From Enoplosus armatus (lineage: Eukaryota; Chordata; Actinopteri; Centrarchiformes; Enoplosidae): 64,000 nt of DNA. This document shows, one piece after another, positions 10,401 through 19,513 of the stretch. The translations under genes were made by a program, and so were the position numbers. The stretch lies in the NCBI RefSeq assembly GCF_043641665.1, contig NC_092200.1, forward strand, positions 4,369,194 through 4,433,193. Direction: 5' to 3'. Below the pieces are notes generated by a model. That model searched no databases. It was not told the origin of the DNA and worked only from the letters and a program-made list of their open reading frames with translations. The stretch's first letter is position 1. Every line of letters begins with the position of its first letter.

Positions 10401-11500
10401 CAGAGCTTTTTTGCTGCTTATGCTGTTGCTAGCTAGCTAACTAATGAATATTAGCTCTGTGCCGCTAACAGGTTGGATGTCATATTTTTGGTTGAAATTG
10501 GTTGGTTCAATTTTTTTATTTTGATATAATAATACAAAAAGAGATTTATTTGTATTTTTTTGGCATATATCGTTAAATAGGAGAAAATATGACTGGGGAT
10601 GTGATCTAAAAGGGTTCATTTTTATTTTCATCTCGACTTAAATGTTAGCATAGCTAACCTTTAAGCTTCAACCGTGCAGTAGTGTACAGCTAATGCACAA
10701 TGCTAAGCTAATGCGAACCCATTTTAATTACTGACAGAACAGTGATTAATCTGGCAATTCTTAATTCACTTGAGATAGACATTATGGATTATTATAGACA
10801 TGAAAGTTTTTTTTTTCCAAACGACCCAACTTGCATTAAAACATGAATTATCATTCCCTTAGAACTGTAGCAGTTTTTTTCTGTTATTACTTTGATTACT
10901 CTTTTTGTGATAGCAGTTTAGTTTAGTTTCTAGAAATGCTAACAGCTACACAATAAGATGACATCACAACACAATGTGTTTTTTCAATTTTAGTTATGTT
11001 TTTTAGTTCTGTTACCATTGTTGTGACCTTCACTTTCTAGCTTAAACCTTGGTAAACACGTTAGCATTGCCATTGTGAGTATGTTAGCATACTGACATTA
11101 GCATTTAGCTCAAAGCAGCTATGCCTAAGTACTAGCCTCACAGAGCTGCTATTAGCACATGGCTGTAGACTCTTAGGCTTTTATATTATTACTTTTATTA
11201 TTGTTTTTGTGGGTGTTACATTTCTCTAGTAGGTTGGTTTAGGACAAGCTAAACATGCTAACTAATAGAGAACAAGACAACACTCTGGCTGTAAGACAGA
11301 CAGAGTGCTATTTGAAGTTAAAAGCCTCTTCACGGGCAAAAGAAACCCCATTTCCCTAAAATAAAATCAATATTTAAAACTCTGTGTCTCTTTAGCTCTT
11401 TATATGTGAGTCACTAATTACCTTTGGGTGAAGTGGGTGCAAGCAGCCAGACGACGAGAAGGAAATGATGCGTCCATCTCCACTGTCCTTCAAAGCACAT
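1..11500 (-). CDS. Pentraxin-domain mucin-like protein, probably the N-terminal part of an ADGRG4/GPR112-type adhesion GPCR (3' partial)
   Basis: Seventeen phase-consistent coding exons read on the minus strand: 11500-11422, 10309-9984, 8919-8661, 8336-8274, 7981-7940, 7835-7755, 5104-4967, 4431-4320, 4231-4173, 4085-4038, 3804-3737, 3656-3622, 3500-3467, 3378-3344, 3148-3021, 2922-2805 and 2082 to beyond the left edge. About 1235 residues are visible: signal peptide (1-26), pentraxin/laminin-G-like domain (about 27-221), Thr/Ser linker (222-283), Cys-rich extracellular region (284-560), then a Thr/Asn mucin tract. Signal, PTX and long mucin without a CUB domain is the layout of ADGRG4; ADGRG6 would have CUB before PTX. 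No GAIN domain, GPS or 7TM helix lies in the window, so a receptor is inferred, not seen. A secreted or simple membrane mucin with a PTX head remains possible. ADGRG4 has been proposed to sense mechanical force through its long stalk. Confidence 0.72.
3..2082 (-). CDS. Exon 17: giant Thr/Asn-rich mucin exon, open to the left edge
   Basis: After the acceptor at 2084-2083 (ttcttttttag|T), one minus-strand frame stays open for about 693 codons to the left edge. I checked the triplets from 2082 down to 3 and found no stop. It starts EANEKLAVLLTDSCPPTSD, then becomes almost free of charge and Cys, dominated by Thr, Asn, Ser and Ala: a mucin domain. N-x-T/S sequons are very frequent, so both O- and N-glycosylation are expected. 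Residues 752-1586 (nucleotides) form 54-bp tandem repeats; either side are older, degenerate versions (NNYTT, NHTVVYN, ENIT). The exon joins the upstream one in phase (TG+T gives Cys). The opposite-strand open frames here are shadows. Confidence 0.75.
752..1586 (-). repeat. 54-bp coding minisatellite (18-residue mucin repeat), about 16 copies
   Basis: Near-identical 54-bp units encode TTEYNATTADAFTPSTNH on the minus strand. Each unit has two N-glycosylation sequons (NHT and NAT or NVT) and about seven Thr/Ser. Variation between copies is small: A/V after Asn, P/S before Ser-Thr, D/S or A before Ala-Phe/Val. One copy near 1345-1385 is internally shortened but stays in frame. Unit length is a multiple of three, so copy number can change without breaking the protein. 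Confidence 0.9.
2283..2520. repeat. Dispersed palindromic repeat ('ttagcttagcacaaagac' family), copy 1
   Basis: It carries the blocks agcatagcacaaagactaga, gttggctctgtccaaaggta, aaatctgccaaccaacacct, ctaaagttcactaatt, and an inverted end gtgctaagctaagctaaccg. Close relatives are at 52797-53110 and 56545-56885. It lies in the intron just upstream of the mucin exon. Confidence 0.55.
2805..5104 (-). CDS. Exons 7-16: Cys-rich extracellular region, possibly containing a SEA-like domain
   Basis: Ten exons: 5104-4967, 4431-4320, 4231-4173, 4085-4038, 3804-3737, 3656-3622, 3500-3467, 3378-3344, 3148-3021 and 2922-2805. The protein begins ETTCDVLLQLSHAVSACQLQ, continues through FCDCTAFCNSTS, then FFAIRINI...VDVKLLKRL, a DCQEILHRY / HLECHGNKQ segment, YSCMVILEMSGPVNSC, and closes with VVCGPPDLPVG ... 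VCQSDPTLLKC. Regularly spaced cysteines and alternating strands/helix (FFAIRINI; YSCMVILEM) suggest a compact disulfide-bonded module, as found between the PTX/mucin and GAIN parts of ADGRG-class receptors. The SEA assignment is only a guess from the strand pattern. The acceptor of exon 7 is ambiguous (ccAGAG); the second AG keeps the frame. Confidence 0.62.
4498..4660. repeat. Dispersed 'gaggacatttt...ggttaaggtt' repeat, partial copy
   Basis: Blocks agtgaggacattttgtcttc, ttaggtttagtttcatgtta, aggttggggttagacatgta and gtagttcat match the ordered blocks of a longer copy at 53575-53965. A (TG)n run precedes it at 4471-4498. The tract resembles degenerate telomeric (TTAGGG)n but is a known type of fish dispersed repeat rather than a telomere. 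Confidence 0.45.
6890..7055. repeat. Partial copy of the MITE found at 8952-9235
   Basis: It shares with the right half of that element the ordered blocks cttgtttataatctgt, ttgtttgtag, gttcccagat and acagaaatgatggacaaaac. It is more diverged and lacks the left terminus. It lies in the long intron between exons 6 and 7 (7754-5105) of the PTX/mucin gene. The rest of that intron shows only AT-rich unique sequence. Confidence 0.45.
7755..8336 (-). CDS. Exons 4-6: short Thr/Ser/Pro linker exons
   Basis: Three small symmetric phase 1-1 exons, 8336-8274 (63 nt), 7981-7940 (42 nt) and 7835-7755 (81 nt), follow the PTX domain. They encode GDRLSRPGARAYRNV..., AITTASGRLLSPPP and VPSTTTTSSPVIATPVT..., a flexible linker likely to be O-glycosylated. 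One N-glycosylation sequon (NQT) is present in exon 6. Because all three are multiples of three with matching phases, each could be skipped without shifting the frame, so isoforms of different linker length are possible. Confidence 0.65.
8661..8919 (-). CDS. Exon 3: second part of the pentraxin domain
   Basis: Starts VDGQMVAERTVIAQ and includes SLWLGCRPRDRL, VELYLFRMWADLGDH and GTVIGWDAYNWG. The block 'x-L-G-x-x ... G-x-x-x-x-F-x-x-W' followed by 'G-x-V-x-x-W-x-x-x-x-W' is the characteristic C-terminal half of pentraxin domains. It ends in phase 1 after LLC; acceptor aatgtttcag, donor TGCG|gtgaga. Together with exon 2 it makes a PTX domain of about 195 residues, close to the usual 200. Confidence 0.75.
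8952..9235. repeat. MITE-like element with about 50-bp terminal inverted repeats
   Basis: The left end (ggggcctattttcatagttt, then tggccatcgtttataccag) is an imperfect inverted copy of the right end (cataactgacagaaataatg, then ggcaaaactacaaaaataag). The element sits in the intron between exons 2 and 3 of the PTX/mucin gene. A second, partial copy of its right half is at about 6890-7055 (shared: gttcccagat, cagcaat/agcaatt, acagaaatgatggacaaaac). No transposase is present, so this is a non-autonomous DNA element. Confidence 0.6.
9660..9935. repeat. Teleost dispersed repeat ('taagtac' family), partial copy
   Basis: It contains the ordered blocks ttgaaagtaactaagtacat, ttgaggtact, tttatgctacttcaaacttc, tacaattcagagggaaatat, ttactttgcagattaag and caacagtatataaaatcatt. 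The same family is present more completely at 40518-40990, where it ends with an inverted version of the start. Non-coding; likely a non-autonomous DNA transposon relic. Confidence 0.6.
9984..10309 (-). CDS. Exon 2: first part of the pentraxin domain
   Basis: The exon reads AHGYFLGDTKAVLNGC onward for 109 residues, closing with HWHRVCLRRD and NSFSLE. The aromatic/hydrophobic beta-strand pattern (FQMTVCVDIRVVVPGAWVAFSYS) and the late H..VC segment are typical of the PTX (pentraxin/laminin-G-like) fold of adhesion GPCRs. Acceptor cccatttcag; donor GGAG|gtaata, phase 0. The N-terminal Cys in this exon could pair with the later Cys, as in other pentraxin folds. Confidence 0.72.
11422..11500 (-). 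CDS. Exon 1: signal peptide of the PTX/mucin protein
   Basis: The ATG at 11500-11498 opens a 26-residue signal peptide: polar start MCFEGQWRWTHH, hydrophobic core FLLVVWLLA, then PTSPK. The exon ends in phase 1 at a CAAAG|gtaatt donor. A good acceptor (tgtttccag|GAGG) sits only 4 nt before this ATG, so the 5' UTR is probably interrupted by an intron. A second in-frame choice upstream was not seen. The phase fits the next exon exactly (G+CA gives Ala). Confidence 0.75.
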
Positions 11501-12159
11501 CCTCCTGGAAACATAAGGTGACATGAATCCACCCGCAATGATACATCCTGCTCTTCTTTTGGTTTTCATATTTAATAATGCCTTTATATTGTTGTTTGTG
11601 TCTGCTAGTCAAATTTGATTTCAAGCTTCGTGAATAAGAACAATGACATTTGGTTGTTTGCCAGCTTCCTCTTCCATGCAAGTGTTTGTTTCTAGATGTG
11701 GACATGATCACAGTGTATCATGGTTTCAGTCTGGGGATTACACAGAAATTCTCCTTTTCAGCTGGTAAACTAAAACGATCTAATATTATCTGAGGATTGT
11801 CTACACTGGCGGATTGACTGCAGGGCAGGGGCGGACACAGCAGATTGGGTTACACTTCTGTGCATTACACCTTCATAAATTACAGGTTATTGTTGTATGT
11901 GTCTTTATGTTGTTGATACACCTCCGCTTATGCTTGTAAAATGTAGATAGTACAGTATCCCATACTACACAAAGTGCTTTGTAACACAATGGCTTAAAAA
12001 GTCTAATTCAAAGCATCAGAAGGAATTTTGTTTCAATATAAAATTATGTAATCTGCTACCCTCATTCATAAATCAGCCACTTTAAATATTTGTTTAGCCA
12101 CTTCAAACCCCCAAATTGATATATTATTATTATTATGATGATATGGAGAACTTGCTAAC

Positions 12160-12535
12160 AAACAGTTGCCTATTTACACATCCAGCAGACAGAAAGCTAA
12201 ATTAGCATTCGTTTGAAGTCATGTTTCTGTCCTCTAGGCCTAGTCCAATATTCACTCTTTTTCCTTTTAGCTCTGTTTTTGGTCTCCACCAACTTCCTGA
12301 GGGAAATATCTGGTTCTTTAGCTCTTAAATGTTCCACTATGTTCACCAGCTGGTCGCTAACTTTGTCTGTTTGTCGTTTAAACAGCTGTCTGCTGCGTCT
12401 GGAAAGGAGGCTGATGAAAACTATGAATCGAAACACTTGAAGTTGTGGGCTGGAAAACCGAAACAATGAGATAAAAGATGTTAAAACATTAAAAGTGAAA
12501 TGTAAAAACATTGATTAGTGCAGCTTTAATACTAC
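12160..12535. repeat. Dispersed repeat ('ttcaccagctggtcgctaac' family), copy 1
   Basis: Ordered blocks tccagcagacagaaagc, tccaatattcactctttttc, ttttggtctccacca, tctggttctttagct, ccactatgttcaccagctgg and the end attgattagtgcagctttaa recur at 34045-34460, 46690-47292 and, inverted, at 21186-21640. It is non-coding here and lies upstream of the PTX/mucin start codon. Confidence 0.6.
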
Positions 12536-13995
12536 CTCAAATGGCATCACTCATACAACTGTTGAAAAATCAATAGTTTAAGCTATTTGATATAATTTTA
12601 TAATCTAACTTGTTCAATGTAAAACACACTGCAACATATAAAAACAAATAAAAACAAAAGTAAGTAAATCTATACCCATCTAAGCTTCCATATCCCTGAG
12701 GTCAACAGGTGGTGGTTTTCTACCACTCTACCTGTATCTGTGTTCAATCAAATCAACTTCTTATTGAGGCTGGGTGATTTCCTTGTATTCCAGTTTTTGC
12801 CCTTTGTTGTATTTTGTTTTTTATATTTTTCTGTACATTACTTGTTGCTGTATGTATTTTTGATTTTTAGCACGTTGAATTTACCTGAAATAAAATGCTA
12901 ATGTTAGCCTTTGAGATTTTTTTTAAATCGGTAAACATTTTTCAAATTGTTTAAACATTAAGACACATTATCCATTCCTTTATTTTTTCTTCTATTTTTT
13001 TAAATAAGCAACAGTGTAAAAAAAGCTAAGCAGTTGTATTTCTGGTGTACTCACAGTATTAGCTTATCGTCTATTGGCTCTTCAGATGTAACAGTAGTTG
13101 GCTCAGTGGTGATTTACAAGATGCTTTCACTATTTGTTCAAACATACTGTACTTTAGCCTCTGTGAAGTCCTATTTTTAATGTCATTAATTAGTATAAAT
13201 TAGCAGATGTGTGCTTGTAGTGTATTGTTCTGTGAGTGTTACACAGAGCCTGATAAAAAAATGTTGATCGACAGGGTTTGTCAGCTGACGTGTGTAGCAC
13301 AAGTGTTATTGGGTCAAATTACATCCACAGATACAGAACAGATATAATCTAATCGTTACTTTTTACATGTTTATCTGTCTAATAATCTCCACCACACTGC
13401 CACTTTGTTTTGTTCCCACTCTTATCTGATCTACACTCATCTGAAACCTTCAACACAAGACAGGTTAAAGTCTTATATCAGAGCTGGAGATTAAAGCTTT
13501 TAGTGGGGATGAATTATTTACTTTGACCCATGAGAAACACACATTATTAATACGCGTCTATTGTCTGAAAATGTCGGGGTAAAACAAGTTTAATTGTAAA
13601 AAATCAAATTGTGCACTGCTGTTTAAAGAAAACTCTGATCATATGTGTGAAACTGCATTTGTATTGATGTGTTAAGATGCGATTATCTTGTGTATTGTGT
13701 GTCACGTCAGGAAAAGAAACAGTGCCTGTTAAAGCCTGGAGGCAACACAGGCGCTATATTGTTATTGTCATTCCTAACCTCAAGTTCCCACAGTCTGACT
13801 TTCTGTCTTTGAACTCAAAACAGAGTCAAAACATTTCAAGAATTCCTTTTTTTCTTTGCTGATTTTCTTTTGACTTTAGTATCAAACCAAATCCACAACT
13901 TTTTCATACGTCACATCTTTCAGACAAAGTTGTTTTCTTGAGTTTATTCATACACTTTGAGTAGGTACAACCAGTTTAAAGGTGAATTGCTTACC

Positions 13996-14130
13996 TGATG
14001 CTTTCTGCAGTCCGTGTAGGTTTACGTGTGAATGTATGTGTGAGTCCTACGGAGGAAGACTTGTCCTCTTCACTCGGATCACACAGTGTCTCTCCATCTT
14101 TCCTGTATTAGTCCCAAAACTGCCACGTTG
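13996..14130 (-). other. Candidate non-coding 5' exon of the PTX/mucin gene
   Basis: A consensus donor (AGCATCAG|gtaagc, exon end at 13995-13996) lies 2.5 kb upstream of the signal-peptide exon, whose own acceptor is 4 nt before the ATG. A short untranslated first exon ending here would satisfy that acceptor. The start of the exon cannot be placed from sequence; the right boundary given is arbitrary. Confidence 0.25.
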
Positions 14131-14260
14131 AAGTATCTTTCACAAGTTGTCTCAGTGTTTTCCTCTCGTCTTTCCTCTTCTCTGTCCTCAGTTGCTCTCC
14201 CTCGCTCCCCCAGCATCCACCTGTCTCTTGCACAAGAGCATTGAGTGTGTTTGTATGGTG

Positions 14261-14295
<35 letters not shown>

Positions 14296-14578
14296 GTCGA
14301 GGTGCATTCAGGAAATCAGAATTTCTGAAATGTGAGGTCGGCCTGCGGGAGACAGTCTACCAAATAATGACACACCCCCACAGAGGAGGAGGAGGAAGAG
14401 GAGGAGGAGGGAAGAGACGCACAGATAAAGATAATAAACAATCTGGAACAGCTGTTGTATCTGAATCTATCTATCTGTTGTATATCTGTGTTTTCTTCTA
14501 TCTCAGTATGGCTGGAGGGCAGCAGCTGGTGATACAGGATGCAGGACCAGACAGTTCCTGGACAGAGTATTATCTGTA

Positions 14579-14626
<48 letters not shown>

Positions 14627-14754
14627 ACAGGAGTGTATGTGCATCCACAGAAAAGTATGCGTGGTGCAGCAAATTGCGAAAACAGGCAAATATTACACGG
14701 TAGGCTCAAGGATGAAATGTTGGATTCAGGTTGACAAACCGGTCAAACATCTTC

Positions 14755-14757
<3 letters not shown>

Positions 14758-14826
<69 letters not shown>
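14758..14826. repeat. (CA)n microsatellite, about 69 bp
   Basis: Uninterrupted CA dinucleotides, facing an opposite-polarity (TG)n run at 14583-14626 about 130 bp away. The pair could in principle form a hairpin in single-stranded DNA. Likely length-polymorphic. Confidence 0.95.
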
Positions 14827-14828
<2 letters not shown>

Positions 14829-14860
14829 ACGTCTGGGCTGTGAATATGAGGAATGGCACC

Positions 14861-14868
14861 TGACGTCA
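14861..14868. promoter_or_regulatory. Perfect CRE palindrome TGACGTCA
   Basis: The 8-bp cAMP-response element consensus occurs once here, about 0.85 kb upstream of the candidate 5' exon of the PTX/mucin gene, with a second half-site (TGACGTC) at 14827-14833. Chance occurrence is possible; another copy is at 24675-24682. Confidence 0.25.
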
Positions 14869-14953
14869 GACGTAAAATGAATCCAAACAAGACAAGAGCC
14901 GCCTCAGGGCAACACGACTTTTCAAATCTCAGTGTGTCTTTACTTGTCTGTAC

Positions 14954-14991
<38 letters not shown>

Positions 14992-17855
14992 CGTGTGTAT
15001 GTATGTGTGTGTGGAGGCATCGAGATAATTAAGTATTCAGTGTTGACCACAAGGGGGCAATAAAGACTACAGCAATTTTTCCATTGGAGATCAAGTGTCA
15101 GCCTTTGTTCATTTGTACTGAGGGGTAACGAAACAGTGTCAGATCAGTGGAGCAGAGCAAGACTGCGGCACGTTACTGCTCTCCTTCAGTGACTCGGCAC
15201 TTTTGGGTTAGTTAGAGTTAGTTGTCAGTGTGTGTGTGTGTGTGAACAGTTCAAGCTCAAGCAAATCAAAATCCCAATGGCAAGCTTTTCTCTCCTCTTG
15301 TCTGCAGAGGGACAGCCAGAGACAACGAATTATTCAAACTGAAAACTCATCACAGTTTTGGCAAAAAAAATGGTCTTTTCTCCTCCAAGGAGGAGTTTAG
15401 AGCATCTGGGCCGCCTTGTCTGAGTATATTAGAGAGTTTTGAATGTGTGATGTTGAGACAATATGCCCCCTCCATCTGTCCCTAGGAGTAGGCGGGAGAT
15501 TAGCAGTCAGAGAGTCCCGTACAGAAAGGTCACAGCTTGGGTACATCAAGTTTCAGAGTGTCCTGCCAAAATCTCCCCGAGTGAGATCCCCCAACCAGCT
15601 CACTGTACGCCACTCTGCAGTAGAGGGTCATGATACAGTAAATACCAATAGTACTTGTTGAATTTATAACTCAGGAACTTTCCCAGGGGACCAGGAACTT
15701 TTTGAGAAACTGATGAACTTAACCAGCGTTTCAACCGGAGAAACCAGGCACTAAATTCAGCTGTTCGGCCTCAGTTCTCATTCATAGTTCCCCAAAGAGT
15801 TCCTGCTCTGCGGTACTACTTTCCAGTTGTCCAGGGACTAGTGGGGCTATTCAGCTTTTCAACTATTCCACAGCTGAAGTGTGCTAACATGTTCTGCAGC
15901 ATTTAACACCTGTCATTTTCTTTTTACACACCTTTTCTTGCTACGACCAACAAAGAAGTTTTGTATAAAGGCTACAAAGAAAAAAGGAGGGATTACAGTA
16001 TCTGCTAATCTTTTGAGTTTTAGCGAAAGATTGTGGAGAAACGTGAAGTAAACAAGGTCAGAAATGAAGGTAATTGACTGACCGTCTGAGGTACACTGAG
16101 TTTCAGTGTAAAAAATGTGGTACTATGCTGCTTTTATTCTGAATTTGGCAATATATTTAAATCATATATACAATTACAGAGATTAGGATTATCAGTATAA
16201 AACATATTTTAGTGTATGGAGGTTTAGGTGTGGAGGGCACAAGATGACAACAACAACCAGACTAATAAAACAAATATAACGGGACACTGACAAGGACTAA
16301 AGACAGAGGAAGTAATGCAACCTGAAGGATGCCAGCTGCCATAAAACAAAAAGAAGTAGTCGCATCTTCGACATGGTGGAGGGCAGAAAAATGTAATGCA
16401 GAACTAATGACAGCCTCAGCTAATATTAGCATGCTAACATGCTCACATAAGACGCTAACCAAAATATTGCCAAATTCATGTTAAAAGCAACATATAGGCA
16501 TCTACTATAAAAGTAAATTGCAGCCTATTATTTTACGTCTCACAACAAACTCCACAGCCTTTACACTGATCTACTTTACTTGTGAACCTAAACAGCCATT
16601 CAGTGGAAGCAGCCGTAAACTGCATTTGGATTGACAACACGATTGGTTTGTCCACAAGCGGCCGTGTGCGGTTCCTGGCCGTCTTGCTGCATCCTGTGTG
16701 TTGAACTAATGGGCTATTAGTTATGGAAAGAAAGGTTTGATTGTAAAGGAATCGAGAAAGGTGGTATTGTTCAAAATTTTATGACATTATTGGTTGGACT
16801 TTCGCGCTGAAGATGCACGGTTTTCTGGGATGTTCAAGTTCGGTAGACTTCCCACAAGTTTCCTCCCATTTCTACATGAACCAGCGCAGTGCTCTTTGTT
16901 TGTGGATTATATTTAGAAAGAACTTTATTCAGCCCTGTGTAAGTGCCATGTTTTATAGAAGACGACGCAGCCTCCCGTTAGTGGTACTTCCAGCTTGAAG
17001 GTCGTGCGTGTGCTCTTAAGAAAACCTAATTGGCAGTGCTGATGGGTGGGAAGCTGGTGAGGGATCATGCCCTTGTCTTACTGACGGTTGTGGCGCCTGC
17101 ACAGAGCCTGAACAATACTTTCATTCAGGCAAGTGTCAGAGAGGAGAACGGATTAACAATAAGAAGCACTCCCACACACAGACCTTCAACCGCGGAGATG
17201 AATTCAGGAATAAACGAGTAAAAAGCAACGAGCTCCTTTCCCTTCAGGGGGGAGAATCACAGAGAACAATACCTTCGTTCAAAACCGATTCTCGGAAAGA
17301 CAGAAGCACTGGTTTAGGTGCTCACATCAATCCCTGACGAACACATTGTCTCTCAGACTTTTATAATTGAGTGAAAATTCATCATCACTTAACGCTCTGA
17401 GTGATCGGACATTTACAGTGAATAAAAAAAAATACATCAGGTGTCAGTAATGTGCTTCACATCAGTGTGTTTTTCCTCACATCCAGTGACAATCTCTGTT
17501 TTCAGTTTGAGGATTTTTTTGTGGTGGTTGGTTGACTGATACTTGTTGACAGTTACATTCTCCTTTTGTCTTAATATCGACTATTTAATAATGATGGTGA
17601 GGCCCGCCATATATAGCACCAGAATGGACAATGTCTGTCTTACACTATTCATAAATAAATATTGAATTAATTAATTAATTAATACAATTATTATACATTA
17701 TATATATGTATGTATCAAAGTAGTTCCATCCTTAATTTTATTATCTGATGTGGCATTAGCTACAGTTAGCGCTTAGCTTTTACATGAAAGACAATTCATT
17801 CATGGAACTTGCATCAAAGCCAAAACCACTTAACAGCATGTTTTCTTGATTTGAC

Positions 17856-17861
17856 TTTATT
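17856..17861 (-). terminator. Candidate poly(A) signal AATAAA for ptchd1
   Basis: This is the first AATAAA on the minus strand downstream of the ptchd1 stop (18413), about 550 nt away. A long poly-A tract (18375-18396, poly-U in the transcript) lies just after the stop codon. Confidence 0.4.
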
Positions 17862-18374
17862 TGTCCAGCATTAAAGTAGAAATACTCAAGTCATACAGAT
17901 GATTGCCTCGTGTAATTGTAGCTGTATTTGTGCAACTTGATATGGCGAACAGATAGCAGTAGCCAAACAATGTGATCAGATCTAAAGCAAGGTTTGGACA
18001 CGTGAAAAAAATGTGGCACTTCTTCTGTGATAACAGGCCTCAGCTGATCCTCAACTTCTGATTGGCTGTTTGGGAAAGAGCTCATTCACATGCCACACAG
18101 CACGAGTAACAAGCAGGTAACCATGGATACACTGCATTGGAAACCCGTCTTTCTCTCCTCTCGTCTTCACTGGCCTCCCACTGCCCTTTCCTCGTTTGAA
18201 TCTGTTTCCTCTTGACCCTTTAGCTCTATTTTTCTTCTATCCTTCTCTCAGTGACACTCTCCTGTTCTTCCTCTCTTCACAAGGATCAGCATTCTTGTCT
18301 GCAGCATGCAGACTACAATGAACCAATCCCCATCTGGCAGTCACCATGGCAACCAAGGGGCCAAAAAAAATTTG

Positions 18375-18396
18375 AAAAAAAAAAAAAAAAAAAAAA
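18375..18396. repeat. A22 homopolymer 17 bp past the ptchd1 stop codon
   Basis: The plus strand shows 22 consecutive A, preceded by AAAAAAAATTTG. In the ptchd1 transcript this is a poly-U run at the start of the 3' UTR. Confidence 0.9.
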
Positions 18397-18412
18397 CCCC
18401 ATCATCCCAATC

Positions 18413-19513
18413 TCAGACAGTGGTGATCTGGTCGACCACTCGAGTGCTGTCGTTCATTTCAACACACTCCACCTCCTGTCTCTGGCCCTCTCCTTCGGGC
18501 CGGTGTCCCCGGCTCTTGGAGGGAGGCAGGAAGGTGAGGAGGGTGGGCAGGAACGCGAGCGTGTGCAGGGCCGAGCAGACGGCCGTGAGGGTGAGGCAGC
18601 GAAACAGTGTGCGTGTGAGGTTGGAGCGTACAGAGCCAACGGGCACCAGGGCGGCGCTGTAGCAGATGAGCGTCTGTAGAGAGGGAACCCCGTGTCTCTC
18701 CAGCGCCACTCTCACCCAGCGAGTCCTGCTATCACCCCGACCCGAGGCGAATCCGCAGAGGAGGGGGCCGCTGCAGTCTGCTGAGTGCCCCAAGGCTGAG
18801 ATCAGACACAACACAGACATGCAGTCCAGCTCCACACCCCATAAAGTCATGAAGCCCAGCACCCCAAACTGGACGGAGAGCAGGGTGAGGCCCAGCCACA
18901 CGGAGACCAGCGGCTCCACGACGGCCAGCGAGGACAGACCCAACAGGAAAAGCACCGCCAGCAGTGAGTGTCTGAGGGGGGAGCTGACCGCTGCAGCGTA
19001 GCGGTCCAGGTAGACAAAGGAGGGGTTGAAGATTAGGAAGCGGACACGTGAGGTCAGTGACAGGCGTCGCAGCGTGTCCAGCAGCACTGACATCTCCTCG
19101 CGCTTGTTCTCCGTCGTCTTGGCCACGAGGAAGATTCGTGACGCCGCCACATCGGGCTCCTCGCCCTGACCGCGCTCCGCAAATATGATGTCATCGGCGA
19201 AGTGGGCGAACTGCGGCTCGCGGAGGAAGGAGTGGCGGAGCGTGTGGGTGAAGTTTTCCCGCGGCTGGCTGGTGGACTGGTTGCGATCTGACAGGTAGTT
19301 CAGGTAAGCCTCCAGCCAGCTGATTCGCTGGAAGCCTTTGGCGTATTCCAGCAGGTCCCGCTGCACTGAGGCATTCCAGTAGGGGGCGCTTTCATAAATG
19401 TAAAATCCAATGACAGGGGAGTACGAGCTGAAGTAACGCTGCTGGGCACGGGTGTACAATACTGTCGCTGTGTCCATGGCAACCAGTGCACTGGGGTCTG
19501 AACCCTGAGTCAC
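18413..19513 (-). CDS. ptchd1: ptchd1 exon 4 (terminal)
   Basis: It encodes [15 protein letters not shown] through the second extracellular loop ([30 protein letters not shown]), TM8-12 and the C-terminal tail to the stop at 18413-18415. The mammalian counterpart is, as I recall, continuous with exon 3, so the 874-bp intron 20387-19514 appears additional. The splice sites are canonical (CTACAG|gtgagg ... tgtcgacag|GTGACT). Confidence 0.93.
   Translation of the reverse strand: MTQGSDPSALVAMDTATVLYTRAQQRYFSSYSPVIGFYIYESAPYWNASVQRDLLEYAKGFQRISWLEAYLNYLSDRNQSTSQPRENFTHTLRHSFLREPQFAHFADDIIFAERGQGEEPDVAASRIFLVAKTTENKREEMSVLLDTLRRLSLTSRVRFLIFNPSFVYLDRYAAAVSSPLRHSLLAVLFLLGLSSLAVVEPLVSVWLGLTLLSVQFGVLGFMTLWGVELDCMSVLCLISALGHSADCSGPLLCGFASGRGDSRTRWVRVALERHGVPSLQTLICYSAALVPVGSVRSNLTRTLFRCLTLTAVCSALHTLAFLPTLLTFLPPSKSRGHRPEGEGQRQEVECVEMNDSTRVVDQITTV

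Larger units (their letters stand above)
11501..18412. other. Intergenic region between the PTX/mucin gene and ptchd1
   Basis: No convincing coding exon was found on either strand. Contents: the repeat at 12160-12535, AT-rich unique sequence, a possible 5' exon near 14.0 kb, (TG)n at 14258-14297 and 14583-14626, a 69-bp (CA)n at 14758-14826, a palindromic CRE-like TGACGTCA at 14861, a third (TG)n near 14959-15012, and the ptchd1 3' UTR at the right end. Confidence 0.6.

Noticed and set aside
12197..12511. 104-residue minus-strand frame ending in a basic segment
   Set aside because: It lies entirely in a dispersed repeat present at least four times in the window.
14241..14843. VCVCVC and HTHTHT-type open frames (also at 26.7, 30.7, 32.7, 39.2, 40.3 and 58.6 kb)
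   Set aside because: They are translations of (TG)n/(CA)n microsatellites.
18251..19001. Plus-strand open frames over ptchd1 exon 4 (and similar at 26.1-26.7 and 28.8-29.5 kb)
   Set aside because: GC-rich coding DNA gives long antisense frames; the minus-strand protein is clearly Ptchd1.
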